Below, piece by piece: positions 23,356 to 35,689 of a stretch of 64,000 nucleotides of DNA. The notes under the pieces were generated by a model. It was not told the origin of the DNA. It saw only the letters and a program-made list of their open reading frames with translations, and searched no databases. The DNA lies in the NCBI GenBank assembly GCA_024663395.1, contig JANFAH010000050.1, positions 372,001 through 436,000 of the forward strand, in the 5' to 3' direction. The translations under genes and the position numbers were made by a program. How positions within the stretch are numbered: the first letter of the stretch is position 1; every line of letters starts with the position of its first letter. The DNA is from Pisolithus tinctorius. Lineage: Eukaryota > Basidiomycota > Agaricomycetes > Boletales > Pisolithaceae.

Positions 23356-25530
23356 ATGACAGCAGAAGAACTTGGCCAATGGCACAGGTGGTCTACACAT
23401 GACATACTCATCACTGCAGGATTTAGTGTTAAGGCTTCTCATACCAAAATTAATGAGGCCAACCTCTTCCACTTGTGGTATTGGGCCACACAGCCCAAAC
23501 CAGATGGTGGTATGGCTTTCCTCCCTCTCACATCTACCATTCTAATGTCCTAACTAGCCAATCGAAATTCAATCAACAATTTGATTACAAAGGAGTACAA
23601 CACCCTCATGATAGGCATCCCCAAGGATGACTTTGCAGCAAGGAGGGAAAAGTTAAAAGCTGTCTATGAGTGGAGTGAGAGCTCCTCTGCCATACCAACT
23701 AACCAATCTGTCAAATCTATTGCAGCTAGAGTGGACAATGCAAAGACACAATTTTCTGGATTGGTATGTGGTTGCAACTGTGCAGCCATTGATTCTCATT
23801 GTTCCACAGGTGGAGGTGTGGTCCAATCTCAAGGATATTGAGATAGTTGGAGTGGTAATGTATGTTGGACAGGACCCTGCAGGATGTCAAACTTCTGGCA
23901 TATTTGGAGGCTCTGAGACAATAAGAAACTTCATCAATGCAAATGGCATTGATGTCCAGTCACTCATGGATAAGTATACTGCGATTTTCAAGTAAGTTTA
24001 TTTCTTGCATGTTTCATTTGACCTCATTGGATTGTTGTAGGTGTCTCAGGAATGGTGATGGTGTGGATGCCAGGGTGGCCAGCACTGGTTCCATTGGAGA
24101 TGTGGGTTCTGCACTGGAACTATGTTGCCATACAAAGGAGACTCCAAGAGACTGCAACTGCAGAGTATTCAGAAGCATGATGAAGGAGAAGATGTTGGCC
24201 ACATTGAGAGATCTGCACAGTAAGTTATTCTTGTACTGTATGTGCATTTATCTTGATCCTTTTCTCAGTCACACATGGCATTGAAGTCGGTGATCCCCAG
24301 AAAGTTTCCTGGCACTGGCTTCTCGAGTTTTTGCAGAAGAGCCACCTCACTATTGTCGACTGGCCCCATGGTGTATCTCCACTGGGCCCTGGTTTCAAGT
24401 ACAAGAAACTTAAGGCTGGCCCTCTTCATCAACTTGTAGTACCTTACCTTCAGAGAAAACTGGGTCTTTTGTATGACAGGCAAACCAATGATGAGGAAGA
24501 ACAAGATAGTCTGGATGATGTGCTGGAAATTGAGATTAAGTGCTGGAATGAAGGTATTCCTTATTTTATTCATCCAGTTGGATGCTGAAGTTCTGTGTAG
24601 AGGTCATCGATATTTTGGACACTGACCCTTTGAAGGGTGACATTGCACTTGTCAAAGCTACTGATGGTACTGTTTTGCAGCAGATCTCAGATGATGCAGA
24701 GTGGCAGAAGTCCCTCAAGAAAATGGATCACCAGCAGCAAGGCACAGAGGTCCTTTGACAGCCACAACCCCACCCACAGCAACAACTCCCTTTTCCCTCT
24801 TGGAAGTGACCCCACATGGAGGTGTCAAATTGTGATACTATTGGTCCCCAGGTAAGTTCTGCTCTTTACTCGATATCTGGTATCTGCTGACATTTGCAAG
24901 GCTTTACAGTCTGACCATCAAACTGCACCATGCAATCAACACCAGGATGCAGGCCCCATTGCACAAGATTTGCGTCATGACCCATCCACAATTCCAAGCA
25001 ATGTGCACACTCAAGAGCCTGGCCCATCTGAGCCTCCCACACTGGCTCCATGATACAGGGAAGGGTTTGGTTCCTATGGTCTGATAACAAGACTAATGAA
25101 GCATTGTATAGGATCTACATCAGGATAATCTTCCAAGCTGTCCTCACATGTGAGAGGCCAGCCCAGCCCAGCAGTCTTTTCCCAGATGACAAGTGAGTAT
25201 CCAGGTCTCTGACCTTTGGTAACAAGACTAAGGAAAAATTATGTAGGATTCTCAGGGTGACCATATGAACTATCATGATCCTGGCCCATCTAATATCCCA
25301 TATCATGTGAGTAATCTGATTTTGCAGAGGTTTCACCATTGACTTGCATCCTCTCTAGGTGTTACCTTCTGGCCACTGCAATCAATTTCCTCCACCTTGC
25401 CAAGGATTCCATTGTGTTCTGTCTCAAACCAACCATCCTTACTTCAACAGTCCATATACTGATGACTACTACCCACCAACCCAGTCAGGTGAACCTCATT
25501 GGGTTAACAGGGGCAATGCTGCACAATATA
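23356..25530 (+). pseudogene. F1 family gene, copy X (uncharacterised), partly decayed
   Basis: I do not recognise a domain. Exons in order: STHDILITAGFSVKASHTKI and ANLFHLWYWATQPKPDGG (to about 23510); a 50-nt intron GTATGG..ACTAG; EYNTLMIGIPKDDFAARREK and YEWSESSSAIPTNQSVKSIA; intron GTATGT..CCACAG; VVMYVGQDPAGCQTSGIFGG and LMDKYTAIFK; later HQLVVPYLQRKLGLLYD, then GDIALVKATDGTVLQQISDD, a TGA, and a last exon DDYYPPTQSGEPHWVNRGNA (about 25450). Order and intron positions match copy Y on the - strand at 43115-46962. The N-terminal exons of copy Y were not found upstream of 23356. Confidence 0.6.
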
Positions 25531-25589
25531 CTAGTGTAGTTTTTGCTTCCCCTACAACATATTTGCCATGTGCCACTTGTATATTGATG

Positions 25590-26350
25590 TTGCCATCAGA
25601 TTTGGGGGACAAGTCTGTGGCTCTCCAATCAGTCCTGTGCCTTTCCTATCACTTTTTGCACCACTCATTCCCCTCACCAAGACCTCTCTGGGGGGGCCTC
25701 TTTCGTCTAATTCCATGGAGCTGCTATTGAGATATCACCATTTTTGTGTTTGGAGGGCAGTGAGACAGTTTCATGCATAGCTCAGGATCCAATGGTCCAA
25801 TCATGGTGGCTCCTTTTTTTCCATGTTTATCTATAAGTACCTGACAGCCTTCCTGAGGCCCATGTTGATCACCCCAGCTGTTGTCCTGAGGTCATCACCT
25901 GCTTGTTCACTTGCCCAGAGTTACCCCTATCATCTTGGGGCTGTATCTCAGTGGTTTCTCTGACATGTCTCTCGCTTTTTTGCAGACTCGCATTACTAGA
26001 TGACAACTCCCTGGAGATGTCTAGATTGTTGTGATTGGTGCAGTAGTTATGGAGATGTTCATGTTTTTGTGGCAAGGCCCACTCCTTGAGGTCCTCTCAT
26101 CATACCTCATGCATATCCACATCACTTCTCTCGCTTTTCGAGCCACAAATCCCTCTCACTGACCCATTTCTGGGGTGCCCTTGTTCACCCAATTCTGCTT
26201 GCTCGTTGTTGAGATATTCCTGCTTTTGTGTTTGAAGGGTTTTGAGGCAGTTTAGTGTATACCTCAGGATTGGGTGATCCAATCAGCAGTTTCCCTCTTT
26301 CTCCCTGATTGCCTGGGAGTCCTCTACTGCAGCCCATAGTTTCGTGTCAG
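25590..26350. repeat. Imperfect tandem duplication
   Basis: Segments at about 25640-25800 and 26130-26300 resemble each other, for example GAGATATCACCATTTTTGTG against GAGATATTCCTGCTTTTGTG, and both continue into similar GCTCAGGATCCAAT / CCTCAGGATTGGGT sequence. No coding function is apparent. Confidence 0.45.
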
Positions 26351-26639
26351 TCACCCCAGCCATTACTGTTACATTTCAGTACTGGCCACTTATCAACTCT
26401 TTGTTAGGGGTGGTCCAGGGTCAAATCACATATGGTACCAATGTCCATCACATGTCCATTGCTGTTAGGCACTGTACATGATGCCTCAGTCTGTATATAC
26501 AATTCCTGCAGTCCTAGCTACTGTGTTTGTGCCTTGTTGCTCCTCGTGTTACAGCTATTTTCAAAACTGAGAGCAAGGCCAAATAAACAAAATCACACAC
26601 ATGTAGTAGCTAAATGTTATAACTTTGATATCTCAATCA

Positions 26640-27612
26640 ATTCAAGTCAGATCACCGCAATTTTTGCAGATTCAGAATCAGGGAAATTAGATGTAGGTCC
26701 TGGTGTAAAAATTAGACTAGTTCTAGCACTATATAAGTCTGAACAAGCATAGGCTGATTTCACATATACAATCAAAATTGCAAGTGATCTAGGCATCTGT
26801 ACACCTTAGCAAACCAATAGTGGTCTTCTATACATCAATTGTCCAGCAGGCTTTCAATGTTTTTTTGGGCAGTAGAGAGCCCTCTGCTTCCAGATGTTCA
26901 TTGCACATATAAGTAAGATTGGAAGCCTATTATTGCATATTTCTTCACACAAGATTCATATCCTTGGAGCCCTGTGTATCATCTAGAGAACAGTACCAAA
27001 AATATATGCAATTATGCAGTGTGTTGTTGTGATCTGAAGTTCTACACCTAGTATTGTCTTATTTACACTTGGTGGCTGCTTACCAATCATGTGCTACCCC
27101 CTACCTGTGTCCCCTTGCCTCACATCTCAAGACTTGCTTCAAACAAAATCATAGTAGAAGGACATGAGATTGAGAAATAATACAACACTTGAGACCTGCA
27201 GAGTATGATTGCTGGATACAATTTGAATAGCATTCTTTGGGTGCCATGACTATTTCAAGCAATGATATGTATAGGACATTTGGAGCACAGCATTGAGTGA
27301 ACCTGGTTATGTCAGCAACTACTCATGCATGTGGCTACACCCACTCAAATGCAGTTATTCACTGCTCACTGCTCATCCAGTCACTGACTTTTCATCTCTG
27401 CACATATTTTTGGTACTGTTCTCTAGAAATTACACAGGGCTCAAAGGATATGAATCTTGTGTGAAGAATTATGCAATAATGGGCTCACAATCTTGGTTAT
27501 ATGTGTAATGGACATCTGCAAGGCAGACCTGTGTCTCATTGCCCTGATTCTGAGTCTCCAAAAATCATGGTGATCTGACTTGAACTGATTGGTGCCATTG
27601 ATTGAGCCTGTT
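26640..27612. repeat. Diverged inverted repeat (second fold-back)
   Basis: The left arm (about 26640-26700 and 26885-27009) matches the reverse complement of the right arm (about 27403-27612), sharing for example ACACAAGATTCATATCC and AGAACAGTACCAAAAATAT. The left arm holds an extra block of about 180 bp. No transposase and no clear target duplication were seen. Confidence 0.6.
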
Positions 27613-27718
27613 ACAATGTGACAATATATATCCCAATTGTGGGCAGAGGACAATGTGGATGTCAGAGATACAGGGTAGGATGTCCAACATTTGCCTCTGT
27701 GGCATTTGTATAACATCT

Positions 27719-27956
27719 CACTGGTGTCCAGAGGGGGAGATGGGATGTCCCAACATAGCCTGGGAGGCTGCTGTGGGACATCCCACTGGTTTCTGGAAGG
27801 GGGGATGGGATGTCCCAACATAGCCTGAAAGGCTGTTGTGGGACATCCCACTGGTTTATGGAAGGGGGTTGGGATGTCCCAACATAGCCTGAGAGGCTGT
27901 TGTGGGACATCCCACTGGCTGCTGGGGGGGGGGGGGGGGGGGGGGGGGATGTCCCA
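27719..27956. repeat. GGGACATCCC minisatellite block 1
   Basis: Units of about 60-70 bp contain TGGGATGTCCCA and its complement TGGGACATCCCA about 21 bp apart, with AGCCT..AGGCT between them, so each unit can fold into an extended hairpin. The block ends in a G-run at about 27927-27948. Confidence 0.85.
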
Positions 27957-27988
27957 ATGTAGCCTTATGATGGAAATGTGACCAGAGC

Positions 27989-28046
27989 TGGGATTGAAGC
28001 AACCTCTTAGGTGTTAACCAGGTGCTCTGACTGCTCAGCTGTGTAT
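27989..28046 (-). repeat. tRNA-Val-like SINE segment 1
   Basis: On the - strand CTGGTTAACACC resembles the anticodon arm of tRNA-Val(AAC), followed by TTCAATCCC, a B-box-like motif. The A-box side is decayed. The shared downstream body is GTCACATTTCC. Confidence 0.5.
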
Positions 28047-28245
28047 ACTGTCTAGGTGATAGCATCAGTAGCATGGGGCATGGACCAGTGATGTGGAAAC
28101 AAAACTATGTGGAGTGCAATGCACAGAATACACCATTTCCAACATGGTCCTTCAATCTGGGAATTTTTGGAGTGCAACAAGGGTGCATGCCTCCTATGAT
28201 CATGCAAATGGTCTGATAGCATTTTGGCCTTGTGTTATGTGGAGA

Positions 28246-28490
28246 GTGGTGTGGGACATCTGGCCAGACAGGGGGGTGGGACATCCCAACTTAGCCCTAG
28301 AGGCTGCTGTGGAACATCCCACTGATGACCAGATGGTGGGGAGGGATGTCCCAATGTAGGTGTAGGGGCTGTTGTGGGACATCCCACTGGTTGGCAAAGG
28401 GGAGGGTGGGATGCTCCAATGTAGCCTCAGAGGCTGTTGTGGGACATCCCACTGCTTGCCAGAGGGGGGGGAGGGATGTCCCAAAGTAGC
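28246..28490. repeat. GGGACATCCC minisatellite block 2
   Basis: About four units of the same hairpin-forming repeat follow directly on the 3' body of the tRNA-like segment at 28517-28575 (read on the - strand). Confidence 0.8.
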
Positions 28491-28516
28491 CTTATGAGGA
28501 AAATGTGACTAGTCCT

Positions 28517-28575
28517 AAGATTGAACCAGTGACCTCCTAGGTGTTTACCAGGTGCTGCAACCACTGAGCCATATG
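28517..28575 (-). repeat. tRNA-Val-like SINE segment 2
   Basis: On the - strand it has an A-box-like TGGCTCAGTGG, an anticodon-arm-like CTGGTAAACACC, and a B-box-like GGTTCAATC with tRNA-like spacing. The body AGTCACATTTTC follows and leads into the minisatellite. This is the clearest of the four copies. Confidence 0.65.
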
Positions 28576-28932
28576 GTCTGGGTACTAGTGTCAGTAGCTT
28601 GGGGGCTTAGACTAGCACTGTGGGAACATATCTCCATGAAGTTAATGCACAGAATGCACCATCTCCAATGTGGTCCCTTCATCTGGCCACTTTTGGAGTG
28701 TAAAAACAGTGCACACCCCCTAGGGTCATGCAAATGGTCTGATTGCCTTTTGACCTTGTGTCATGTGATGGATCAGGATTTACTGCTGTGTTTCCAGGAG
28801 GCCTTACTATCAGCCACCTTGTGTCCATGTAACTCACATGATCTGGACTTACTAAGGATGCTGCATGACCCATTGTACTGAGCATGCATGGGTTCCAGCT
28901 GCAGCTCATAACCTGATGAAAATGTGACCAGA

Positions 28933-28993
28933 GCTGGCATTGAGCCAGGACCCTCTCAGTGTCAAGCAGCTGCTCTGACCATGGAACTACCTT
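28933..28993 (-). repeat. tRNA-like SINE segment 3
   Basis: A more diverged copy: GCTTGACACTG in the anticodon region, GGCTCAATGCC in the B-box region, then the same GGTCACATTTTC body. Confidence 0.45.
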
Positions 28994-29059
28994 GCATTGG
29001 ATTCTCTATGGTGCTTGTAGGATTAGTGCAGATTACTACTTCAACACCTTAGAGGCTGT

Positions 29060-29460
29060 GTTGGGACATTCCTCTGGTTGCCAGAGGGGAGGGTGGGATG
29101 TCCCAATATAGCCTTAGAGGCTGTTGTGGGACATCCCACTGGTTGGCAAAGGGGAGGGTGGGATGTCCCAATGTAGGCTTAGAGGCTGTTGGGGGACATC
29201 CCACTGGTTGGCAGTGGGGAGGGTGGGATGTCCCAATGTAGGCTTGGAGGTTGTTGTGGGACATCCCACTGCTTGGCAAAGGAGAGGGTGGGACATCCAA
29301 ACACAGCCTTAGAGGCTGTTGTGGGACATCCAACTGGTTGGCAAAGGGGAGGGTGGGATGTCCCAAGGTAGCCTTGGAGGCTGCTGTGGGACATCCCAAG
29401 TCCCCTTATGAAAGTCAGTGGGATGTCCCATCCCAGCCTCAGAGGGCTATGATGGCACAT
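29060..29460. repeat. GGGACATCCC minisatellite block 3
   Basis: About five to six units of the hairpin repeat. The last units degrade into GGCACATCC and GGGACATTC variants. Open frames across the block follow the repeat and are not genes. Confidence 0.85.
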
Positions 29461-30164
29461 CCTCCTAAGTTACCTTTGCAGACCAGCACAATGCCCCATG
29501 ACAACCTCAGAGGCTCATCTGGGACATTCTGCCCTCTGCAAATGGTGTTGCAAAGGTGACCAACACCATGTTCTATGTGGGGGACTTGGAGATATTGGCT
29601 TGTCACACAAGTGTTCAAAAACCATTCACTTCTTCCTTCATACAGTACAAATTGCATGAGGTATAGACACAAATTGATTGAATTTATTATTGCAATTTTC
29701 AAGGCAAATGTGGAGGCCCAGGTGGGTCATCTCCCTGGCAACTAGTGAGATGTCCCAATACAGCAGAATCACATTGCAAAGATGTACATGAAAAGTACTA
29801 TTGTATACTACTATGCATGGTGGGATGGGAGGGGATGTATAGGTCAAAGGATACTTTGTGGATTAAATCTCTCAGAGGAGCAAGGGGGCTAGGATTTCTG
29901 CAGCTATTTCAATGCTAATATAAGCTGCACTTTCAGGAGTAGGGACCCCAGTCACCCAAGGCAGTCTTGGGACATTCCAAATAATTGCATTTGAATGGAT
30001 GGCTATGTGGGAAATCCCATCTGTCTCAGGGCCTAAAAATCTGCATAGCCCTGGGACATGACCAGATGTCCCTGGGCAGACCTTGGTCTGGGAGGCTATT
30101 AGGCTGGATGGTTTGGAGAAACTATTCAGCCTAAATGCTTATGAAAAATGGTTACCTGAAGTGT

Positions 30165-31159
30165 CATTGAAGCTAAACCAGGGTGAAAAACACAGAGCAG
30201 TAACTCTAATTAACACACAAATCAGCACTAACACATGGGAACAGGTCGCCTTCCCCTCAGCTGACATCATAGTAATGAAGATGCAAACCACAAAGGGAAT
30301 GGACATGCTATTCAACATCTACAATGGCTGTAAACACAACAGAATGATGGACAAGCTGGGAACATTCTCATCCACCAATATAAGGGATGTATGACCCATG
30401 GTGGACAATGGAATGCTGTAGATAGGAGACTTCAACAGGCACCACCCCATGTGGGATGAGGAGCAAAACCACCACCCATTCATGGTGACAGTGCTCACCT
30501 TGGCACAGAAGTTGCTTGATCTAGTCACAGACTATGGCATGGTGCAAGCCCTGCCTAGGGGAATGCTGACCCTTCAGTCCTCCTCATCAGGAAACTGGGC
30601 ACACCCAGATAATGTCTTCTGCACCAAATCAGTGCTCAGAGACCTGCTCAAATGCAACACTAGCCCAGAGGACCATGGCCCCAATACTGATCACCTCCCA
30701 ATACTAATGCAGATCGATGTAAGCCTTATGCCAACAGAAATGTCCCTCTTCTACAACTACCAAGAGGTTGACTTGAAGAAGTTCAACAAAATGCTCCAAG
30801 CTGAGGTAGTGAAGATTGGACCACCAATGGTCATCACCAATAATAGAGAGTTCCAAAGGATGGTGCTATGCAAGATGTTGGAAAAGGAAGTCCCAAGGAC
30901 ATGCCCTCACCTGCACAAAATGTGTTGGTGGACAAAAGAGTTGATGATGCTATGCAATGAGCTTAAAACACTAAGTAAAGCCTCTTACACCTTCCAAGCA
31001 CTCTGCAATCACCCAAGTCACAGCATACACAAAGAGAAAGCAAGAAACTACAACAAAGCCATCCAGGTGGCAAACAAGTCCCACTGGAGGGATGGGTTGG
31101 AAGAGGTGAACAATGAAGATCTCTGGATAGCCAATGGCTATATATCCAAACATACATAG
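30165..31159 (+). pseudogene. Tad1-like LINE ORF2 fragment: endonuclease and linker
   Basis: This is the C-terminal part of an exonuclease-endonuclease-phosphatase domain that nicks target DNA. Motifs are AVTLINTQISTNTWEQVAF, MLFNIYNGCKHN, IGDFNRHHPMWDEEQNHH and NTDHLPIL, then the linker (FYNYQEVDLKKF, RWWTKELMMLC-like WWTKELMMLCNEL, SHWRDGLEEVNNEDLWIAN). A TGA and a TAG split it between 30392 and 30420. It starts at the exact end of composite repeat A and stops before the RT domain. Confidence 0.8.
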
Positions 31160-31593
31160 ATGGTGACATTGCAATACCTTGCAGCCCAGCAAGGGCTGAT
31201 AAGCCATATAGTACCTTACAAGCTGCTTGTATTGCCTGGCATCAGTGTAGCTTTTTGGCCAGATGAATGCATACCCTTGCAATGGAATTGTAAGGACAAT
31301 ATAAGATTAGCCCTCAAGGGACAGGGAGAGGGGAGGCTACAGAATGACAGTGGCTCAGGTAATCAAACATGAAACTCTAAAGAGATGGTAGGGTAGTCAT
31401 AGGCGAACAAAGAGAGAAAAGAATCACATCAATCCACTCACCTGACCCAGAGTTACTTGCAAAAATGTCTTACAGTCCTCTGAATATGAAATCAGGCATA
31501 CCTCCACAACAGCCACTTGGAATTGGATGAATGAAGCATCCCCAGAAAGGGTTCAATGATGGTAATGTACTGCCCAGAAAGCGAGAGGGGCAG
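31160..31593. other. No gene seen
   Basis: This stretch after the LINE fragment shows no motif I can support. It ends in GGCAG, the duplication of the following solo LTR. Confidence 0.3.
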
Positions 31594-32514
31594 TGTCAAG
31601 TATGGGTTTACCCTCAGGTGACCAGGCATCAAGACTGGTGACAGGGGCTAAGTCCAGGTGACCAAAGTTAAGGCCAGGAGACAGGGGCCAAGTCTGGTTG
31701 GACTGGAGTTAAGGCTGGAGGTCAGGGGCTAAGTCTGGAGGACCAGACTTAAGGCCGGGAGTGTGGGAGCAAGACTGGTAGCATGGGAAACCAACCAGTC
31801 TTGGGGTGCACACAGGGGGAAGCCGGTCTGGGGTTGGATCTACCTCCCTTGGTCTCAGCTTATGTGCTGTACCCTTATGCCAGCTGGGGAGAGGTCCAGG
31901 ACAGGGGCTGGGGATAGCTTAAGGCTCAGCCTTTGCTATAGAGTAGTCTCAAGGGGTAACACAGAGTTGAGGGTAATACTAAGTTGATATTCTGACTGGG
32001 TTGCTACAAAGTATGTACAGGGGTTAAATACACAAGGCCAGTCCAGAGTAATGAACATGAAGCCAGACTTGTGAATAAGCTATTAGTGAGATGATTAGCA
32101 AGGTGTGGACATCCATGGAGGCTGTGCCAAGGTTAATAGTCTAAGTCCAGGTGACTGGCACAACTGGGGTCAGACACAAGATTGTACAGTAAGCAAAAGT
32201 CAGATGAAAGGACTAGACTAAATATAGTGCAAACAAAGGAAAACAGACCGGAGTTATGTCCGGGTGACCTGGACATGGACCTGGGAGGACTGGGGTGGAG
32301 CAGCACAAGGCCAGGAGGCCAGAATGGACTGGAGATAGGGGTAAAAGACCGGACTTGAGTTACTTAGGCCCAAGCTGGGTTATCTAGGACTGGAGTTGTG
32401 TTCTCTAGGCTGGAGATAGGTTTTCTAGGCTGGACTAGGACTGGACTTGACCGGAGTTAGGGGCTAGGGGTCCAGACTGGACTGGGATTGAGTCTGAGAG
32501 TCATGGATATGACA
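31594..32514 (-). mobile_element. Solo gypsy LTR (copy B), CpG-depleted
   Basis: The 921-bp segment starts TGTCAAG and ends ATGACA and is flanked by GGCAG on both sides (31589-31593, 32515-32519). It aligns with copy A at 2684-3437 but carries TG or CA at most places where copy A has CG. It also keeps a block of about 165 bp lost from copy A between two GTACAG repeats. Confidence 0.87.
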
Positions 32515-32519
32515 GGCAG

Positions 32520-34165
32520 CACCAAGATGCATGAGATACAGTGACAAGACCTTGGTGGCAGACCTTCCCACAAAAACACAAATACCAGAAAAACTCCTGG
32601 GTCATTCAGGACAATCTTGGGATCAATGGAGAGCTTTTGTCCAGTGGTAATATCATGCGGATAACCAAGAAATGTGATGTGGAAATGAGCAAGATATGGT
32701 CAGGGGCTTAGCAGACTGCAATGGCCCTAGTACTAGATGGATTACTGACCTCTGAAGGTGCTGTATCTGTGGATGCCAATTAGGTGTTGTATTGACTCGA
32801 GACTGCAATGGGTGCATACATTTGGCAAGGGGCTCAAGCAACAGTACAGATACAGTGTCATATATTGTAGCTGTGCACTGCACTACACCAATCTACAATC
32901 AAAAGCAGCAATGCACACCAAGTGACATGGTGAATAAAAATAAATGTGGAGTTATCACACCATAGGAGATCCTCATCCCACTGACATTGTTTGTGAAGTG
33001 CATGAGTTGTTGACAGGAGGAAATTAGTCCAATTGGCTAGCAGCAGGTTCTGAGTGCCTGTAACCAGCTGCAGTTGCAATAAGCTATCAGAAGGGGTTTG
33101 TAAGGTGGATTTTGAATGTCATGGTCACATGATGCATAGATGTACTTACACTTGGGCAAGTCGCATTCTTGCATTTTCTCCCCCCTAAGCTCCTCTCCCC
33201 CATGGACTCCAGGACACACTGCCACTGAAACCCCCATTTCTTGTTGTCAAAGGCTGTCAAGGCAAGAAAAGTGAGTAAATGCTGGTATATACTGCTCATT
33301 ACTAAGCCATGGAATAGTACCATGAGACTTTGGAAGCATTGAAGATGGCCTGACAGTCATTTGTTTTACTGAGGTTCACTACATTTGCTTATACAGCAGG
33401 CACAGTGTTTGTAAGTGTCTCTGACTCTACATTGGATTCCAAATTGGTGTGACCTGTGACAAGGTAGAACTCCTGCGAGGCTATATGCACCTCGCTTTAG
33501 GTCCAGGAGGGTGTAGTCCCAACCCAAAACTCACCTTTGCCTTCACCCTCCCCTCTCCACCACTACCTCTCACAGGGTCAAAAAGGCAAGTGGAAGGGTG
33601 CTCACTGGGAGGGTTGAATAGGTCTATTTAACTTTGCTTCTCCTTGCTGCTTTGTTGAACATTGCTTCTCAAATCTCAAGCTGACACTTCATGTCCACAT
33701 TGCTACCAACTCAAGCTCCATCTTTGCTTTATCACCTCTTGCTCATGTACTCTCAGTCACATACATTTCTGCCACAAGTGTCTGCTATACTCAAGCTATA
33801 CTACTGTGACTAGATTCACATGTAATTTGTATTATTAATATTAATATATTGTGATATGTTATCAAGTTGTCCTTGTAAGCATTATAAAGATTGCAAGACA
33901 TTGTCAGAGATGGCAACCTTATAAGCCTCACAATGGGCTTATAAACTCATGAAAGGCTTATGACAGTCATGCAAGGGTACATAAGTCTTACAGGCTCCTG
34001 CCCAAAAGGGAGGTTAGTTATAAGGTGATTACAGGCCTTAGCACCCTTATAAGGACTTATGGCCCTTCTCAGGGCATTACAAGGTTTTTGATGTTTTGCT
34101 GATGAAGGGTATAGCAACTTCAGTCAACTCCAACAAAGACAAAAGTGCAGTGTTCACACAAGCAC
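32520..34165. other. Intergenic, low-complexity part near the end
   Basis: No gene was recognised. At about 33880-34090 the motif CTTATAA/TTATAAG recurs many times (ATAAGCC, GGCTTATAAAC, CTTATAAGG), giving a loosely repetitive stretch. The short run of C/T at 34170-34190 precedes a LINE fragment. Confidence 0.35.
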
Positions 34166-34195
34166 AGTGCCCTCCCCCCCCCTCCCCACTCATAA

Positions 34196-34402
34196 GTGCC
34201 ACAGGACTATGACTACCCCCATCCAGCAGCTCACTGGACCACCATCACTAGAGACCAGTTACAGTGCACAATCAAAAGTCTCAGCCCCTACAAGGCCCCA
34301 GGCCCAGATGGGATACCCAATGTCATATTCCAGAAGTCCCCCATGCTATCAGAATACCTACTACACCTGTTCAACACAGCAGTAATGCTACAAACACATT
34401 AG
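34196..34402 (+). pseudogene. LINE reverse transcriptase N-terminal fragment
   Basis: The reading has WTTITRDQLQCTIKSLSPYK followed by APGPDGIPNVIFQK and YLLHLFNTAV. KAPGPDGIPN is a signature of the start of the LINE RT domain. The fragment is about 200 bp and stands alone. Confidence 0.75.
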
Positions 34403-34661
34403 CAAATTAACAAAAATCTTGTTGAATCTTATTTGACCTCATTGAGCTTAAATCTCGAGCCAAGTATAATAAGCCAAAATTGTCAATAAGGAGAGAAAGA
34501 CATAGTGTCAAAATCTAACTTGCTATGCTTTGCAGCTTATCAAGCTCACATGACTTGAGATATAGATATACAAAATGAGTCACATGAGATAGAATAGATG
34601 GCACTACCTATGGAATACAATGGATGTGACTATGAAAGCATGATGGAGGAGATGAAATCAT

Positions 34662-34960
34662 TGTTATGACCATGCATTTGTTTTAAGTCCCTGTTCACTC
34701 TACACCCTACTCTGCCAGTCATTCACTCACTCTGCACCAACTCTGCCTGCCCTCTATCATTTATGAGCCTTCTTCACCCTGACTACTGTCAGACTTGGCA
34801 CCAGCTTACCATTGGACCACACAGACCATATTCCAAAGGGTCAGGTGACCTCCCTTCAGACTTCTCCTTGGCTGTCAAGAACACATTCCAGAATTATGGT
34901 AGCCTCTCAGAGTTTCACCCAGAGGGCTTGGAGTTTCTCCCTGATGCTCGGAATTAAATT
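34662..34960 (+). repeat. Gypsy LTR fragment related to the LTR at 41243
   Basis: It starts TGTTATGACCATGCATTTG and aligns with TGTCATAACCATGCATTCA at 41243 for about 190 bp, sharing TTCACTCACTCTGCACCAAC-type blocks. The rest is diverged and no target duplication was found. Confidence 0.6.
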
Positions 34961-35625
34961 CTGATGTCACTATGCTTACTAATTACAGTACTATAAATTT
35001 TCTGCACCATTCTTTTCCACCTCAGTGACTACTCTGTACACTGAGGTGGGCATAGCTACATTCCATTCATTTACCTGTACTGACATAGTGTAGAACTTAC
35101 TCCTTCATTAGGTGCTAATACTAGTGACTACTCCATACACTGAGAACTTACACCTTGGGGAGGCTTCTTGAACTTGTACCACCATGTGTGAGCTGAGTGG
35201 CACCAATAATTGGTGCCCTCAATGTCTTCAATCATCCTTGATCTAAGACATACTCCCACCTGAGTGCAGACCCACCCTGTGCCAGGAAGCTCCCACAATG
35301 AATACAATGAATACTATGGCCACAACTGATGATCCAAAGGCACTGTGATCATGTTGCCACTCACAGTGTCAAGGACAATGGCCAAATCCTACTCCCAATC
35401 GAGCGAATGACACATACCACCATATTACTACACAAGTCATCCCCCAGTTGCAATACATAGTGATCTATCCTGTCCTAACACTGTGCTCCCTATGAGACTT
35501 TACCCTTGCTCTGTGGTGAATGGAATGAGCCACTCCCTATGACATGTCATACCTGCCTTAAGCAAACACCATGACACTACACAAAGGCCCCTCCACCTCA
35601 TACTTTGACAAAGGACATGACATGA
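34961..35625. other. No gene seen
   Basis: No coding region was recognised. A 19-nt near-palindrome, GGCACCAATAATTGGTGCC, lies at 35200-35218. Confidence 0.3.
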
Positions 35626-35689
35626 GGTGCCACTGCCTTCAGAACAAAGCAGTGAACTGCCTATAAGTATGTTGACTACTTCCATGACA

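Larger units (their letters stand above)
27674..30164 (+). repeat. Composite repeat copy A: hairpin minisatellite plus tRNA-like segments
   Basis: It holds three minisatellite blocks (27719-27956, 28246-28490, 29060-29460), tRNA-like segments on the - strand and a conserved 3' part (about 29940-30164) ending GGTTACCTGAAGTG. The same end and internal blocks recur in copies B (39194-41242) and C (62325-63381). Two internal stretches, 28050-28240 and 28575-28750, are diverged copies of each other, so this copy has an internal duplication. Confidence 0.7.

Noticed and set aside
27719..29460. CRISPR-like array
   Set aside because: The genome is fungal, the spacers are not unique, and each unit is a full palindromic repeat; this is a minisatellite.
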